From assembly GCA_007449985.2 (NCBI GenBank), contig VIIQ02000054.1, forward strand, positions 310,001 to 374,000: a stretch of DNA of 64,000 nt, written 5' to 3'. Below, in pieces: positions 1 to 12,993 of the stretch; positions within the stretch are counted from its first letter, which is position 1; each line of letters opens with the position of its first letter. A program made the position numbers and the translations under genes. The notes beneath the pieces are model-generated. The model ran no database searches. It had not been told where the DNA came from and worked only from the letters and a program-made list of their open reading frames with translations. The stretch comes from Desmodesmus armatus. Taxonomy: Eukaryota > Chlorophyta > Chlorophyceae > Sphaeropleales > Scenedesmaceae.

Positions 1-945
1 CACAGTCAAACTTGTAGTGGTACGGCTCCACTCGGCTTTTCAGGTCCACAGATACACTGCGCTCGCCGTACAGCCGGGTACAGGTGTAGCCGTCCGCTGC
101 AGCAACATACATTCGGCAGAAGGGAAGTAAGACATTCAGTCCTGGTTGCATTGCAGTATGCTAGCGCCAAAGTGGTCATGAGTTGAGAATGGTTGCATCA
201 TACTTGACCTTCTGCACATCCCCAGCACTACGTCCCCAACAGCCTCACCGTCTGCTGCTTCGGTTTCATTGATGGGCCGCACCCTGACAAAAACCTGCAT
301 TGCAGCACACAGCATGGGTCAGCCATTGCTCACCACAGGTGTCTGCCTGCAGCAGAGGCACACACACAAAGCACATCGGCACACCGTCACAATGCACAGC
401 AGTGTCAGCTGCTTCACCTGGACACTGTCTCCCTCCTGCGGCCCATAGTCGTCCTCGGTCATCACCGAAACATCATCAGACTCTGCCACGCTGGCAGCAT
501 CACCGTCAGCATCCATGTTACTGTTCTGGCGGGGCACTGGAGGGCGGCCTGAGGGTGCCAGGGCACTCCTAGCACGAGGTGTGCTCCTGGGGCCAGTGCC
601 AAAGCCATGCTGTGGCAGCGCACCCCAAGTCCAACATCAAAGCAGCAGCAGTTAGTACCCCGTCCAAGCTGCCATGCTACCGGAGCTAGCATCAAAATGC
701 ACGCCAGATAAAAGCTTTCAACGTACCATTGTATTGAAGTTTGATGCATATCTGCCTCCTTGACGTGGGGTGGTATTCCTGGTTACTGATGGACTGGAGG
801 ACTCGCTGCCAGGGCTGCCTTCCAGCTCGTCTGCATCAATAGGGCCCCTGCTACCGGTCCCAACAGGTCCATATCGGTTGTTTACTTTATTGTTTCTAGG
901 CGTGCTGGTCCCCCCACCCCTCAGGGACCTCTCAAAGGAAGACAT
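1..945 (-). CDS. Kinesin motor protein, N-terminal part (runs off left edge)
   Basis: Microtubule motor; only the N-terminus is in the window. Exons read on the minus strand are 727-945, 418-525, 249-294 and <1-96, and all joins keep codon phase. About 109 residues rich in Ser, Gly, Pro and Asp come first and look disordered. The motor domain then opens with VFVRVRPINETEAAD, the classic first beta strand of kinesins, and continues through DGYTCTRLYGERSVSV to RVEPYHYKFDC just before the edge. The start ATG at 945 is the one that opens directly into the exon; an upstream start is not excluded. The exon 2 acceptor could also lie slightly upstream, but that breaks phase. The P-loop and switch motifs lie outside the window, so the kinesin class cannot be fixed; the form of the N-terminus is compatible with plant-type kinesin-12/15. 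Confidence 0.8.
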
Positions 946-3399
946 TAGTGCCCTGCTGCTGTTACGGAGCCAGCATTGCTGAGCGGGGCTGCAACACGAA
1001 AAACGATACTGTAGAGGTGTATGTGATAGTGGAGGGTTTCGTTGGCGATGGTGAGCTGATGTTGGGACTGCTGGAGCAGCTGCTCTTGTTGGTGGTCGCT
1101 TCTCTGAGGACGCCGAACATACACCCAATGGGTGAATGCACGGGTTGTGATGTAGTGTGACTGGTGGGGGTGCAGCTGGGGTGTTGGTTCTGTTGGACTG
1201 TTGACAGCTTGAACTCGGAAGGGTTTTGAACAAGACGACAGCACCCGTTACCTGCAGGTGCATGCACCCTTTACTCTTTGTAGCAATGTCGCATGCCTTT
1301 GAGTCCGACGTCGACCATGGTGCTGATGGCATGACGCAGCAGTGATCCAAGCAGCTGAGCTGGTTGTTTCTGGATTCCTCAATCATACAGCAATGGGCCA
1401 GGCAATGGGCACACAAAACAATAGAAGGGTTTTGCACTGTACTGTGGCAGCTGTGGCAGTCATATATGCTCTGAGGGGGAGGGTGGGTGGGTGCCTGCAG
1501 GCTATCACAGCTGTGGGGAGGCAAGAGGTTTGCCGAAGGACTCAAGCCTGGTTCGGCAGAAATCACAAGTGCTATCATGATCACAACACTTCCCATGCAA
1601 CCGACGCTAGCATGCCACTTGGTGACATAGCCACGTTCACAGCATTGCCACTCTGTGCCAGTCAGCAGACTGTGCTGGCAGTGAGCATTGGGGGTGGCGA
1701 TGGCCTGTTGGGCTGAATGGGTGGGTTAACAGCTGAACTTGACCTGTTGGACGGGCAAGATAGTAGCTGGACCATTACACCAGTGCCACAAGGCAACTCT
1801 GTTGTGGGTCAGAACTGCATGCCTATTCCCGTGGTGTGGACACCAAACCTGCGACACTTGCAATGTGTGTTTGGTTACCATACGGTACATACTTGCACAT
1901 CCATCACACCCAGTAGCTCTACACACCACACAATGTCAACACCCAAGCAGTTGAGTGCAGCCTACACGGCTTACCAAAGCACACCCACTGTCGCCGCACA
2001 ACCACAACGCATCCGAGCCACACACTGCCATGTCCCAGCAAGCAGGTCGCACAAGATACAGGTGCACGGCAGTTTTACATCACACAGACGACAAGTGGAA
2101 GCCCCAACACAAACAACCAGATGTGCGAATTTGCTGTGCAAGCCATCCCCTGCCCGAGGCCACAGGTCCCCAAACAATCACACATTGCTGTTTGAAAATA
2201 GACCACCACCAGCAGACCACAAAATGCATGCATTCCAAACAGCAGGCTCGGCACTCGCCCTGTGCTTACTGCTGTGCTCAAAAAGAGGCTGTTTTTGGTG
2301 CCCAGCTTGCTGCTGCTGCAGCAGGACACCCCCTCGCCTGCGAGCTCCAGATCAATGCATTCATTGGAGGGAAAGTCAGAGACCGAAAGTTTCAACTGTA
2401 GTACAGTCGACCAAGCAGGCGTTGTCAGCACCGACAATGCAGCACACTGGTACTGCAGGGGGTGCAACATCAACCTCAATGCAACCGTTTGAAATGGCCG
2501 GCGCAACGACAGCTGCTGCCGAACCAGTTGCGCTCATGCCCACAATCCTTCCTGCAAGGGGCCGACAGGAGGGACGATGGGAGACCAGGCGGCTTGCCTG
2601 CTGGTGCTACTGCCACCCAACAGCCACCGACAGCCGGCCAAGCGGCAGCGATGGAAGGGACACAGCCCACAGCAGAAGCAATTTGCCAAGGCTGCAACTC
2701 ATGTGGGTGTAGGCATCCAGTGCAGCAGGAGAGCAGAGTTGCTGCCATCACCTGGGGACATACAGACATCAAATACTTTAGGCCTCCCCAGTGGCAACTT
2801 GACCAAAACTGCTGCCAACACCCGCAACGATGTAACAAGTCCACGCCCAGCATTGGTACCGTATGTATTCAATACAACAGAGGGCATCAACACCCAAAAC
2901 TCAAAACTGCCAAACCACTCCCAGTGCCTGTGACTTTGCTTGTGCCAGTCCAAATCGGACTGCACTGCCCTCCTGCTTTCAAACAACTTGCTCACGCTGC
3001 CATGCATCAACATCAGCTGAGCCACTGTAACCTCTGAGCTGCAGATGTCCACTGCCGCAGAAAAGAACGCCACAACATTGCGCACCCCGCCAGTCACTGT
3101 GCGGTGTGCAGAGCAGAGGCACTTGCCAAAGGAGCAGAGCATTCCCTCAACATCCCAACATCACAGATTCCTTGCAAACAAGCCAGGGTGACCTGACCAC
3201 ACATGCCCTGCATTCCCCCAAAAAACGCCACACCATACACTATCCCACACCAACACCCATGAAATGCACCAAACCAGCCATCTGCAACATCCACAGACAC
3301 CCATACCCCTTCCCCGCCCTTCCCTTAAAGACTGCTGGACGGCCCATGTGTCCCCACTGCGCAAAGAGCAGGTGGGTGGGACACACTTACTCGACTTGT
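946..3399. other. Intergenic region, no gene recognised
   Basis: No reading frame here has protein-like composition together with plausible splice sites. The longest frame, on the plus strand at 1717-2712, is rich in His, Cys, Thr and Gln in the way frames over CA-rich noncoding DNA are. The region separates the kinesin start at 945 from the stop of the AP2 gene at 3400, so it should contain the kinesin promoter and the AP2 3' UTR. Confidence 0.5.
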
Positions 3400-6300
3400 T
3401 CAACCGTCCATGGCCGAGTCCCCGCCAGCAGGTGCTGCTGTGTCACCAAACAGCAGGCTGGTGCTGTTGTCAATGTGGGGGCTGGGGGCCTGCAGGCCAG
3501 AAGGCTCTGTCAGCAGCCCAGTAATGTCCAAACCATCATCAGGCTCCACCATGTGCCTGGCGCAGGACACGACGCACGAAACAGCAGCAGCAGCAGCAAC
3601 AGCAGCAGCAAGGCCTTTTCAGCATCAATGCATGATAACCTCCACCGCCCTGTAATACACCAGCCCACCCTTTGCACACCCGCTGCCACCTTTCTGCTGT
3701 CAGTGAGCTCTTTCAAAGCAAGCTACATGTTGCCTTCTTGTGGCGCGCTGCATGCTTGACGCCGATACCATTGCCGCTGCCACTATGCCCAGTGGGTTAT
3801 CGTCCAAACACACGCACACCATCCACCAAACCCAACACACGTGTGACTTGCATGTTCATAGTATGCTAGCTACACATGCACCCTCAATGCCCAACACACC
3901 TTGGGCTGTGGTCTGTCAGGAAGGCCATCGTCACGTCAAGGTCCTCGCCCCCAATCTGCACATTGCCCAGCGGCGAATCCGGCACAGCCGCCTGCCCCAG
4001 CACATTCCACTTGTCGTCCCCAGCCGACATCGCATCAAAGGCAGCTGCCGCCGCTGCTGCGCTGCTAGCCCCTGCAGCCCCAGGGGGGCCCATACCCCCC
4101 ATGCTATACATCCCGCCGCTGCCGGGGGGTACTGTGCCCGACTGCGCCAGATGCATTGCAGAGGCCGAAGGGCCACCAAAGCTGCCGTGCATGGCTGGTG
4201 GCTGTCCGTACTGCTGCTGCTGGAGGTGCTCCTGCTTTATTGGGAGTGCCGTGGAAATTGGCGGCAAGCTGCCGCCGAAGCCGCCGCCTGTAGGGACCAT
4301 CCCACCCGACGGCTGCTGCCCTTGCTGTGGTTGCTGCTGCTGCTGGGAGAGGTACGCCCCACTGGCAGACACCGGTGCTCCAGGCATTTGCGCGGGAGGT
4401 AGGGCCCCCAAGGTCCCTGGCAAGCTGTGTCCCCTCGTTGCCAAGTGCCCGGAAGCATCCCCGTCTGCCTGCATCGCCTGCAGTCTGAACACTGAAGTCT
4501 CATCGATGCTCTCCAATGCTGCACAGCTGTGCGCGCGGTGCATGCCGCCGATGCTGTTGCTGCGGAGGGTCCCACGAGCCTGTCCTCCTGCTGTGCCCGC
4601 ACTGCTGCCAGCCTGCTGCTGCTGCTGCTGCCGCACAGGGCTGAGAGGCGGCATCCCTGGTCCCCAGGTGCCGCTGGTGCACTCATGCCCATGTGGAGGG
4701 AACCTGGCTGAAGCTGCTGCATTCCGGGCTGCTGCTGCTGCATGTAGCTCCCAGCGCCACTTGGGCTGCTGCTGAGCACATACCCGCCCTGCTGCTGGCT
4801 GCTGCCGGCCTGGTACATGTGCTGCTGCTGCTGCTGGCCCTGCTGCTGGTATTGCTGCTGCTGCTGGTGCTGGACCAGACCGCCCTGCTGCATGTGCTGA
4901 GGCGCCTGCATCCCGGCGTACTGCTGCCCTGCCATACCACCATACGAGGTGTGACCATAGCTGCCGCCGTGGCCCCCATACCCCTGCATGCCCTGCCCCT
5001 GCTGCTGGTAGCTGCCGCTGCCTGCAGGGCCGCCAAAGCCCCCCGGCCCATCCAACAGGCCCCGCTCTGGACCCAGGAACTGGTGCCCAGGGCTCAAGGG
5101 GACCATGGATGATAGGTGGCTTTCGCTGGCGATGCGGGACATGCCTTTGAAGCCCCTGGGGGGTTGGGGTTGGGGTTGAGCAGGTGCTGCTCGCTGCCTA
5201 CTCGCACCATGAGGGGCTTGCTCTCGCCGCCAAAGTCCGAGGGGCCACCTCCAACAGCACTACAGGGTCACACATACAGGCACACCGACAGGCAGGCAGC
5301 AGTGCAGTCAGCCTACTTGCATCACTCTACTTGCAAACCTGTCAGCGGCTGATGCAGCTTGCAGCTTTTGTGCAAGTGTGACATGTCAGTACAGTGTGGT
5401 ACATTATTCGGTCAGCAACATGCCCTAAAATTTTCAGAACCAGTCTAATTGCTACTCCAGCCATGCAAGCTGCTTACGCGAGCGGGTCATGTGCTGCTGA
5501 ATCAAAAGAGAAGGCACTGCTGTAAGATTCAGCAGATGCTGGCCCCTTACCCTCCAAATGGTTGACTGGTGCCTGGGGGTGAGTGCACTCCATGGTGCAT
5601 GCCATGGCCTTGCATGCCAACCATGCCCGAGCTGCCGCTGGCCATGAACGCCAGGTTGCCGCATGAACGGCTTGCACGCATGCCATGATGCTGTTGCGGC
5701 GGCTGCTGGTAGACATGGTGGTCAGGCAGCTGCAGAAACAGATAGGATGTAAGGCAGCAAGCAAAGTCAAGATACGCAAGCGTGACAAACATGTTGCAGG
5801 CAAAGCTCAGCACACAAACCTCATGCACACGTCCTTGCTTGCAAGCCAGAACCACCTGGTCAGCTGGGCTTGCCGGGCCCTATTAACAGCATGGCGTACA
5901 ACACGGCTCTGCAACGGTAACCTTAAGCTTACGTTTGCACTGCCATGCACTGGCTACCACCTGCTGCTGCACTGTGGCTGGCTAGAAGGCTACGGGCATA
6001 CCCTGTCAACAGCAGATGCCAGCAGCATGTGCTAAATAAACATGGCCACAGCCGCACACACCTCCACTACCCCACCACTTCACTCCACTTACCGGGTACG
6101 ACAGCTCAGGTGTCCAGTAAGCACTCTCCGCCTTGATCGCAACGCCGCTGCCCGCCATCTGCTGCTGCCCATACCCAGACATCTGCTGCTGGTGCTGGCT
6201 CTGGTGCTGCTGCTGCTGCTGCTGGTGCTGCGGCTGCATCCACTGCTGCTGCTCATACTGGCCCCCATACCCACCGCTGCCAAAGGACGGCAACCCAGGA

Positions 6301-9300
6301 ATGCTGCCGCTGCCACTTCCTGCACCCATCATGCCACCAGTGCCACTGAGTGCTGCACCACCCCCTGGCATCGGAGGCAGTGTGGGAGACTCCCCGTCAG
6401 ACCCATACGTCCTCAGCTGCGGTACAGACTGCACACGGGTCATGCCACCCAGCCCCCTGCTCGTGCTGCTGCTCCCCAGGCCCCCGCTCCCAAAGCTACC
6501 GCCCATCAGGTGCTGGTGCTGGTGCTGCTGGTGGTGCGAGAACGCGCCCCCTGGCTGCGCATGCAGGTGCACGTGGGTGAGCTCCCCGCGTAGTGCGCTG
6601 CGCGCGCTAGCTGGCAAGCTGCTGAGAGGAACAGGTGCAGCAGCAGCGGCCGCAGGATCCGTTGCAGGCCCTGCTGCAAGGCTGCTTGTGACAGCACCAT
6701 CCAGCCCCGACAGAGCTGAGTAGCTGGCCGATTTGACCATCCCGCCAGGGCCCCCGAGCCCTGCTGCCGCTGCTGCTGCTGCGCTGGGGCCTGCCAAGCT
6801 GCTGATGCCCTCTGCTGTTCCTGCCACTGCTGCGACTGCACCAGCGGCTCCGCCAGAGGCCCCGTCACCTGACAGGGGGTGCCTGCCTGCGCTGCCATTG
6901 CCTGCAGGACAGCAAAACGGGTGTGACAAATGGCATGTGGTGAGATGCTGCTCAGCTTCACGTTGGACGTTCAGGTCGTAGTGAGTCTTGTCCCTCAGCT
7001 GATGACCAACAAACACGACAGTATGGACACAGTGATGTGTTGGACAACCCCACATAGTCTGTACTGAGCATGTCATGCACACACATTTGCTATCGTTGGC
7101 GCCCAACCCCACTGTTGGGTCGGACTGCTCACATACCGTTCTGCACCACCCATCCTGCACCTTGCATGCTGACCACATCTGAGCACGGCACACCACACCA
7201 CACCAAGCAACAACACACCAAGATGCACAACAGGACCCAACCTGACAGCCTCATCTACCACACCTCACTACACTGCATCCCACCCCCAGCACAACCCCAC
7301 CTGCAGAGGGCTCCTCATACACTCTCTGGTGGCAGAGTCCCCAGCAGAGATGAGTTCTGATATCAATTGATCAGGATCAGTAACAGGATAAATACACCTG
7401 CAGATAGATAAAAGCAGGATTTCACCCACCTGCAGAGGGCTCCTCCGACACACTCTGGTTGGCAGAGTCCCCAGCGGAGATGAGGTCACCAATGGACACG
7501 CTGCGGGTGAGGCCGTTGGGTGCGCGGATGGACTGACCCTCATCATCAAACAGCAGCCCAGCATCAATCAGGGGCTTGGCTGTCAGCGGCAGCCCAGTGG
7601 GGTGCAGGGCCAGGGGAGTGTCCTGCAGGTAACAGCATGAGACGTCACAGACGGTTGTTGCAGCAGAGAAGGGTGGACAGGGCACCAAACTACACAGCAC
7701 AAACACTGACAAAGGCTGTGCTGTCACCTGTTGTGCATGAAGTTTTGCGTCATGCACAAGGTGCAGCATGCTGATCACAACACCTGACTGCCGCTGGGAC
7801 TTGACAGCTTCCGGCATATTTTCAGTGTCAGCACACCTTCTCCAGGGTAGCCAGCAGCTCTGCCACATCAGGGGGCATGTGTCCTTGAAGTTGGCGTAGT
7901 TGCGGGCCTCCCGGGCTTCAGCCGCCACAGCGCAGTGTCGTATGCACGCGCAGCATCCGCCTCAGTGTCAAAAAGCTCCCTGCATTTGTACAGTCACAGC
8001 ACGGGTACCACACAGTCGCAGTACAGTGGGAGAAGCCCATGGGGGGCGGCAAAGTGACGACAAAGTCGACAGATTCACCAAGCCAGAAAGAGGGGGCGTG
8101 GTGTTTTAATCAGCTGCAGCACTTGTCCTGCCCACAACTTCAGCAACATGTTGCATCTGCCTGGCGGCGTGACACAGCCCCACAGCTACGCACAGCTGCA
8201 ATAATGCATTGCTGCCATGCGCAGCCATGTGTTTAGCTGTTGGTCCCCAGGACACACAAGGAGACCTGATGGCAGCGTCACGCTGTGGTGCCACACGCTA
8301 CCGCAGGCACAGCCCTCCCTACCTGTATGCCCACTTCCTGTTGAGCATCACCTTGGCCTCCCAGCGCCCCTTCTTCTTGCTCACCCCACGGAACCTACAG
8401 CACACAGCACACCAGCACACACAACAGCATGCACGGCTCACCAACCACGCTGCTCCACACATGCCATAGCAGAAACTCTTCCATCAGAACCTGCCACCAG
8501 GACCTGGGACTTGATATGCTGGCGCCAAGTAGTGCCCATGCGTCACCCAGCACATGCATGCAACACAGCAGGCAAGGTGAAGCTAGACCACCCATGCAAG
8601 GTAAAGCTAGACCTAAAGCTAGACCGCCCATGCAGGTACTGATGTACACAACACATGCGTGCCAGACAGTCTGCAGGGCAGGTGCTGCCCTATTGCAAGG
8701 TTGTTCTGACCTGCTGCTCTTGTCCATGGGCTTGACCCCCAGAGCCCGCTGCAGCTCCTCACGCGTCAGCCCAGACAGCTTCTGCTGCAGGCTGCCCACC
8801 TCGTGTTTGTACTGCAGGCAGCAATACGGGACAACGAGCAACCGGCAGCAGTGTTCCTGTAACAAGCTCGGCAGCATCTTGCTGGCAGTTGGTGACAGTC
8901 ACAGCTGCCTTTGGTGCTGCTGGATCTGTGCCTGCTAAAGAAGGACACAGCATGAAGCTGCAGCTTCTACACATCATCCACGGACAACCACCAGGCTGAG
9001 GCCCGTGCCAGCACACACAAGCACTGACAAGATTACACCAATATGCGCTGCACAGCTTTCCGCACCTGATCAATGGGGAAGTTTGTCTGCGCGCCGGCCC
9101 CGTGCAGGCTTATGGACACCTTGTCATACACACGCGCTGCCTCCTCCTCTGTCCGGTAATAGCCCAGGTGGGTCACCTTGCCATGATACAGGATGCGGGC
9201 CTGCCACTGATTCTTGCGGTTGCTGCTGCCCACTCCCAGGAACCTGCGCAGCACAGCATAGCATAGCACGTCAGATTGAAGCACAGCACAGGACGTGTAT

Positions 9301-11275
9301 TGTACAAGTGGTGCTTGATACTCATCACAGCAAGCATGGCAGGACCCCGCTCAACAAGGACCCTGCTGGGGAAGACCTGCCTTCCTGGACACAACCTGCA
9401 TCAATATGGACCTGCTGCTGTGCAAAATGGCAGGTACCAGTGAGAGGTGTCCCCCTTTTTGACCTGCTGCACCTCAATCAGCATACACATGCACGCGCGC
9501 ACGCATGAATTCACACATGGTCTGCTGCACAAGCAGGGGCATGTCCCTCCAAACATACACAGCCGTGACCGCTGCCGCTGTGCTGGCCCACCTGCTTGTG
9601 CGCCGCCTGTGAGTGAGCCTCCTGCGGGGCAGCTTGGCCCTCTCACTCTTCAGTGTGGCCTTCACCTCCTCACGGGACTTGCCTGCAGGACACACCATGA
9701 CGGCCATGCCGCACAACTGGCCCCTTCACTGACAGTGATGTATCAGCACTCCCTTGAGACCCAATTGCAATTCTGCCTTATCCCGAGCGCCCATGCAGAC
9801 CGTTGTCATCACTTTGCGCTACCTTGCAGAGACAATTCGTCCGCAGACCAAGCACCCCAACAGTCTACCACATGCTGCTTGCAAAAGAACAGCTGCTGAT
9901 GCGCTGCAGTACTCACCAACTAGCACAGGCACTGAGTCGTTGTCATACTCTTCGATGGGGAAGTTGAGTACTGCCTTGCAGTTCTGTCGCCCCAGCAGCC
10001 CAATAGCTGCCCTGTCATACGCCCTGGCTGCTGCATCCTCTGTGTCAAAGTACCCCACACTCACGCCTGCAGCAGTCCAAGGCAGCACCAGTAGCATCAG
10101 ACAAGAAGTAGCAGGGACACCAAGCACCGGCAGTGACAAACGACACTGGGCAGAAACACGGTGCCGCCGCAACTGTGGCGTTTGATGCCCCACGTGCTTG
10201 CGCATATGCTCACCCCCACCCTACAGCTTGTCTGACCATAGCACAAGATTTCCACGCAGCAGTGCACATTGCTTCTCAAGCTTGCAACGGCAAACGAACC
10301 CCTCACACCCTTAGCATCCAGCTCACCTGACTTGCCCAGTGCTGCCACCTTAATCTGCACCCTCCACTTGCGCTTCTTCTTGTCATAGCTCACACCGCGG
10401 TACTGAGACCTCAGCACAGGCTGCGCTGGCGCGTCACCACCGCCACCTGCTGCTGCCGCAGCCGCCGCCGCACTGCTGCCAGCCCGCGAGCTGCCTGCAC
10501 CCCCCTGCCGCTGCTGCGCCTGCGACTGCCGCTGTGGTTGCCGCTGCTGCTGCTGTTGCTGCGTCGCATGCGCAGCAGCCGCATGTTGCTGCTGCTGCTG
10601 GTGGTGCAAGTGCTCCTGCGGCACTAAGGCTCCATAGTGGGTGCCATTCTGCTGCTGCGACTTCAGGCTATCAGCTGTATAGCTGTCATGGCCTGTGTGC
10701 TGACCGTTCCCGCCAAAATGCGAGAGCCCAGGGCTGTGGCTGCCTGCCTGCAGCTGTGGGCTGCCGCTGTGGCCCCCAGGCATGCCTGTATTCAGCACGT
10801 CCTGCATGTCGATGCTGATGCGGGTGGCACCTGCTGCTGTGCCAAAGCTGTTGCCATGGTGATGGTGGTGCTGCTGCTGCTGCACGCCCTCCACATCGAA
10901 GCCGTCCCCCAGGCCGCAAAGGTCTGTGCTGCCTTGTGACAGCAGGGAGTCTGCTGTGGCCAGCATGAGGGGGTGTGAGTCAGGCCCTGCATGGTGCAAG
11001 GGGTCGTGCTCGTCTAAGCTGCCTAGGCCAGGGAGGCCCATGTCACCCTGGCCATAGTCAGCACCAGCAGCCCCTCCGTGAGCCAACATGCTGCTGTCGC
11101 CTGCCTGCTGATGCTGCGGGTGTGGGAGCATGCTGTAGTGCTGCTGCAGGTGAGGGTGGCCCTGCTGTACAGGTCCTGTCTGCAAGTGCTGGGGACTGCT
11201 GAACAGCCCTGTTGCTGTGTTGTTGAGGTAAGTACTGGGAGAGGTCAGGTCGCCAGAGGTCTGCTGCACTGACAT
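3400..11275 (-). CDS. Transcription factor with three AP2/ERF domains
   Basis: Probable nuclear DNA-binding regulator. Twelve exons on the minus strand: 10327-11275, 9917-10066, 9592-9682, 9066-9243, 8711-8811, 8323-8394, 7837-7979, 7430-7622, 6093-6901, 5551-5729, 3900-5259, 3400-3556. Splice phases agree throughout. The start at 11275 opens a Gln/His/Gly-rich activation-type region. AP2 domain 1 (SQYRGVSYDKKKRKWRVQI... GYFDTEDAAARAYDRAAIG...LNF) spans exons 1-2. Domain 2 (SRFLGVGSSNRKNQWQARI...GYYRTEEEAARVYDK...TNF) is in exons 3-4. Domain 3 (SRFRGVSKKKGRWEAKVML ... FDTEADAARAYDTALWRLK ... NYANF) covers exons 5-7. The C-terminal half is Gln/Gly/Ser-rich low complexity. Four single-base deficits, all at G/C runs, interrupt the frame: two in exon 7 (about 7871-7875 and 7910-7915) and two in exon 11 (about 4662-4665 and 5153-5156). 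Adding one base at each gives 1461 residues with exact phase. Most plant AP2-subfamily factors carry two domains, so three is unusual. Target genes are unknown. Confidence 0.88.
7298..7487. repeat. Duplicated exon end plus splice donor in AP2 gene
   Basis: About 60 bp spanning the 3' end of AP2 exon 8 and its GT donor (copy at 7427-7487) is repeated inside the following intron at 7298-7357, with roughly one difference per ten bases. The intronic copy keeps CTGCAG followed by GTG, so it could act as a decoy donor. A shorter match to the first ten bases lies between them at about 7395-7404. Confidence 0.8.
8572..8637. repeat. Short tandem repeat in AP2 intron
   Basis: The motif AAAGCTAGACC with flanking CCCATGCA is repeated two to three times in imperfect tandem. 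It lies in the intron between AP2 exons 5 and 6. No function is evident. Confidence 0.6.
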
Positions 11276-12993
11276 GGGAGCTGCTGGCAGCGCATGAATA
11301 TGTAGTCACTGGAAACCCTGCCGCAACCCTGACACAAGTTGAGGCACGCACACTGCTGCCACTGCTGCTGCTCTTGCACACAAACACACGCTCAGAGACG
11401 AGCACGAGCAGCAGCAGGCTTCAAAATGAGGTCAAACGCTGATATGGGACATAATCACGCAGCTGAAGTGGGCTGCAAGCTGCAAGCTGGCCAAGGACCT
11501 GAGCAACAGCAGCAGAACAGCACAAAGGCAACAACACCACGTCAGACTGGCAATTCAGCCGCGCTGTGGTGTCAGGAAGGTGGGTAAATGGACTAATTAC
11601 AAGCCTCCCAGACAGCACGAGCATCCCAAGCACCAACATTTGCAACAGCAACAGCAGATCAGCAACAATGACGCCAAGAACACTCACTGGAGCCGGATTC
11701 AGACCGGCGAGCTTCCCCGTATACGTTCACCCTATCATCTCATACCCCATGCATGTACTCCTCCATGCGTGACACAACACGGACTGCTTCCGAGTTGATG
11801 GATTGATGACTTGTTTGAAAACAAGGCTCGGTATGGCTAATGGGACTCGCGTTTGGACTTACAGGCCATACTCAAGTCACACAGAATACATGACAGGACA
11901 ACGCAGCATTCCCCGAGAACCGTCCCTGGTGTGCAAAGTCATTTCATCCTCACCTAACCTCCAGCCTGCACGCCCGGCTGATCAAACTTCGATGATGCCT
12001 ATAAGTCACCAGATCTGCCACTCGAGCGCACCAGAGCGCCCCTCAGAAAATCAACATTGGCCATGTCATTTCTTGCCAGTGCCGGATCACTGATGATTGA
12101 CTGACAGCGCAAAAACAACTACATTGATTTGCCTCTTCCCACTCTCCCAGCGCTTCCAGTGGCACTGTGCATGTCACTGTAAACCTCAGGGTAACAGCCA
12201 GTTGAAACTTAGAAGTGCAACCTTCTTCACAGCCGTTGCTGCTCCAACATCCTTCACTTTACAATCAAATGCTAGGTGACAGGCTCCCCTCATCCCACCC
12301 ACCGCAGGCACAGTGCGCCACCCTCCCCCTCTCCTGCCCAAGGGCATCGCATGTTTCTCCACGCCGCAACCCATTTCAGTCAGGGCAACAGAATGATCGT
12401 ATCTTTGGTGCAATATCTGTACCATTCATCCCAGCAAGAGGAGGGTTTAGGGCTGGCCCAGCAAGGAATGAGCCAACCTGGCAACCTGCCAGCCTGCCAG
12501 GTTGCCAGGCTGGCGGGTTGACCAGCCAGACATGTCACGTCTGCCAAGCCAACTCGACACTGCCAAGATGTGTGTTGGCTGGCACCTAATCTCAAGGAGG
12601 ACGGCAGCCTTGTAATGGTCTGCCTGCACTCCACCACATCAAGCATGCCATGATGGGCCTGCTGCGCCGCAGCATGATATCACGGGCCGCAGCCACTGCT
12701 TTGTCGACACTCATCAACAGCTTGCAGACTCAGCAATTGCTACACGCCACACACATCCCCTGGCCCTCAACCTGCATGGCGCAACTCACATACAACATTT
12801 GCCACCCCCTGATGTAAGTCACAGTTAACTTACACATGTCAACCTGCCAAGCACAACAGAAAGACAGGGTACGCCCATACATCTCAAACCTAGTCAAATC
12901 CACACGCGAGGTTTACGCCAGGGACGAATGTTCCCGGCAAGATGCTTGGCTCCACTCAGCTTGCCTAGGCAATCCTGCATTCCACGCCGTCAG
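11276..12993. other. Intergenic region upstream of AP2 gene
   Basis: No gene recognised. It should hold the AP2 promoter and 5' UTR and the 3' UTR of the Gln-rich gene. A perfect 12-bp inverted repeat with a 9-nt loop (12477-12488 and 12498-12509; CCTGGCAACCTG / CAGGTTGCCAGG) is the only marked structure. Confidence 0.5.

Noticed and set aside
1717..2712. 331-codon open frame on the plus strand
   Set aside because: Composition (His, Cys, Thr, Gln) is that of CA-rich noncoding DNA; no domain, splice partner or codon pattern like neighbouring genes.
11660..11760. Possible tRNA-like stretch near GGAGCCGGATTCAGACCGGCG
   Set aside because: No cloverleaf could be drawn with acceptor, anticodon and T arms; GTTCRA box missing.
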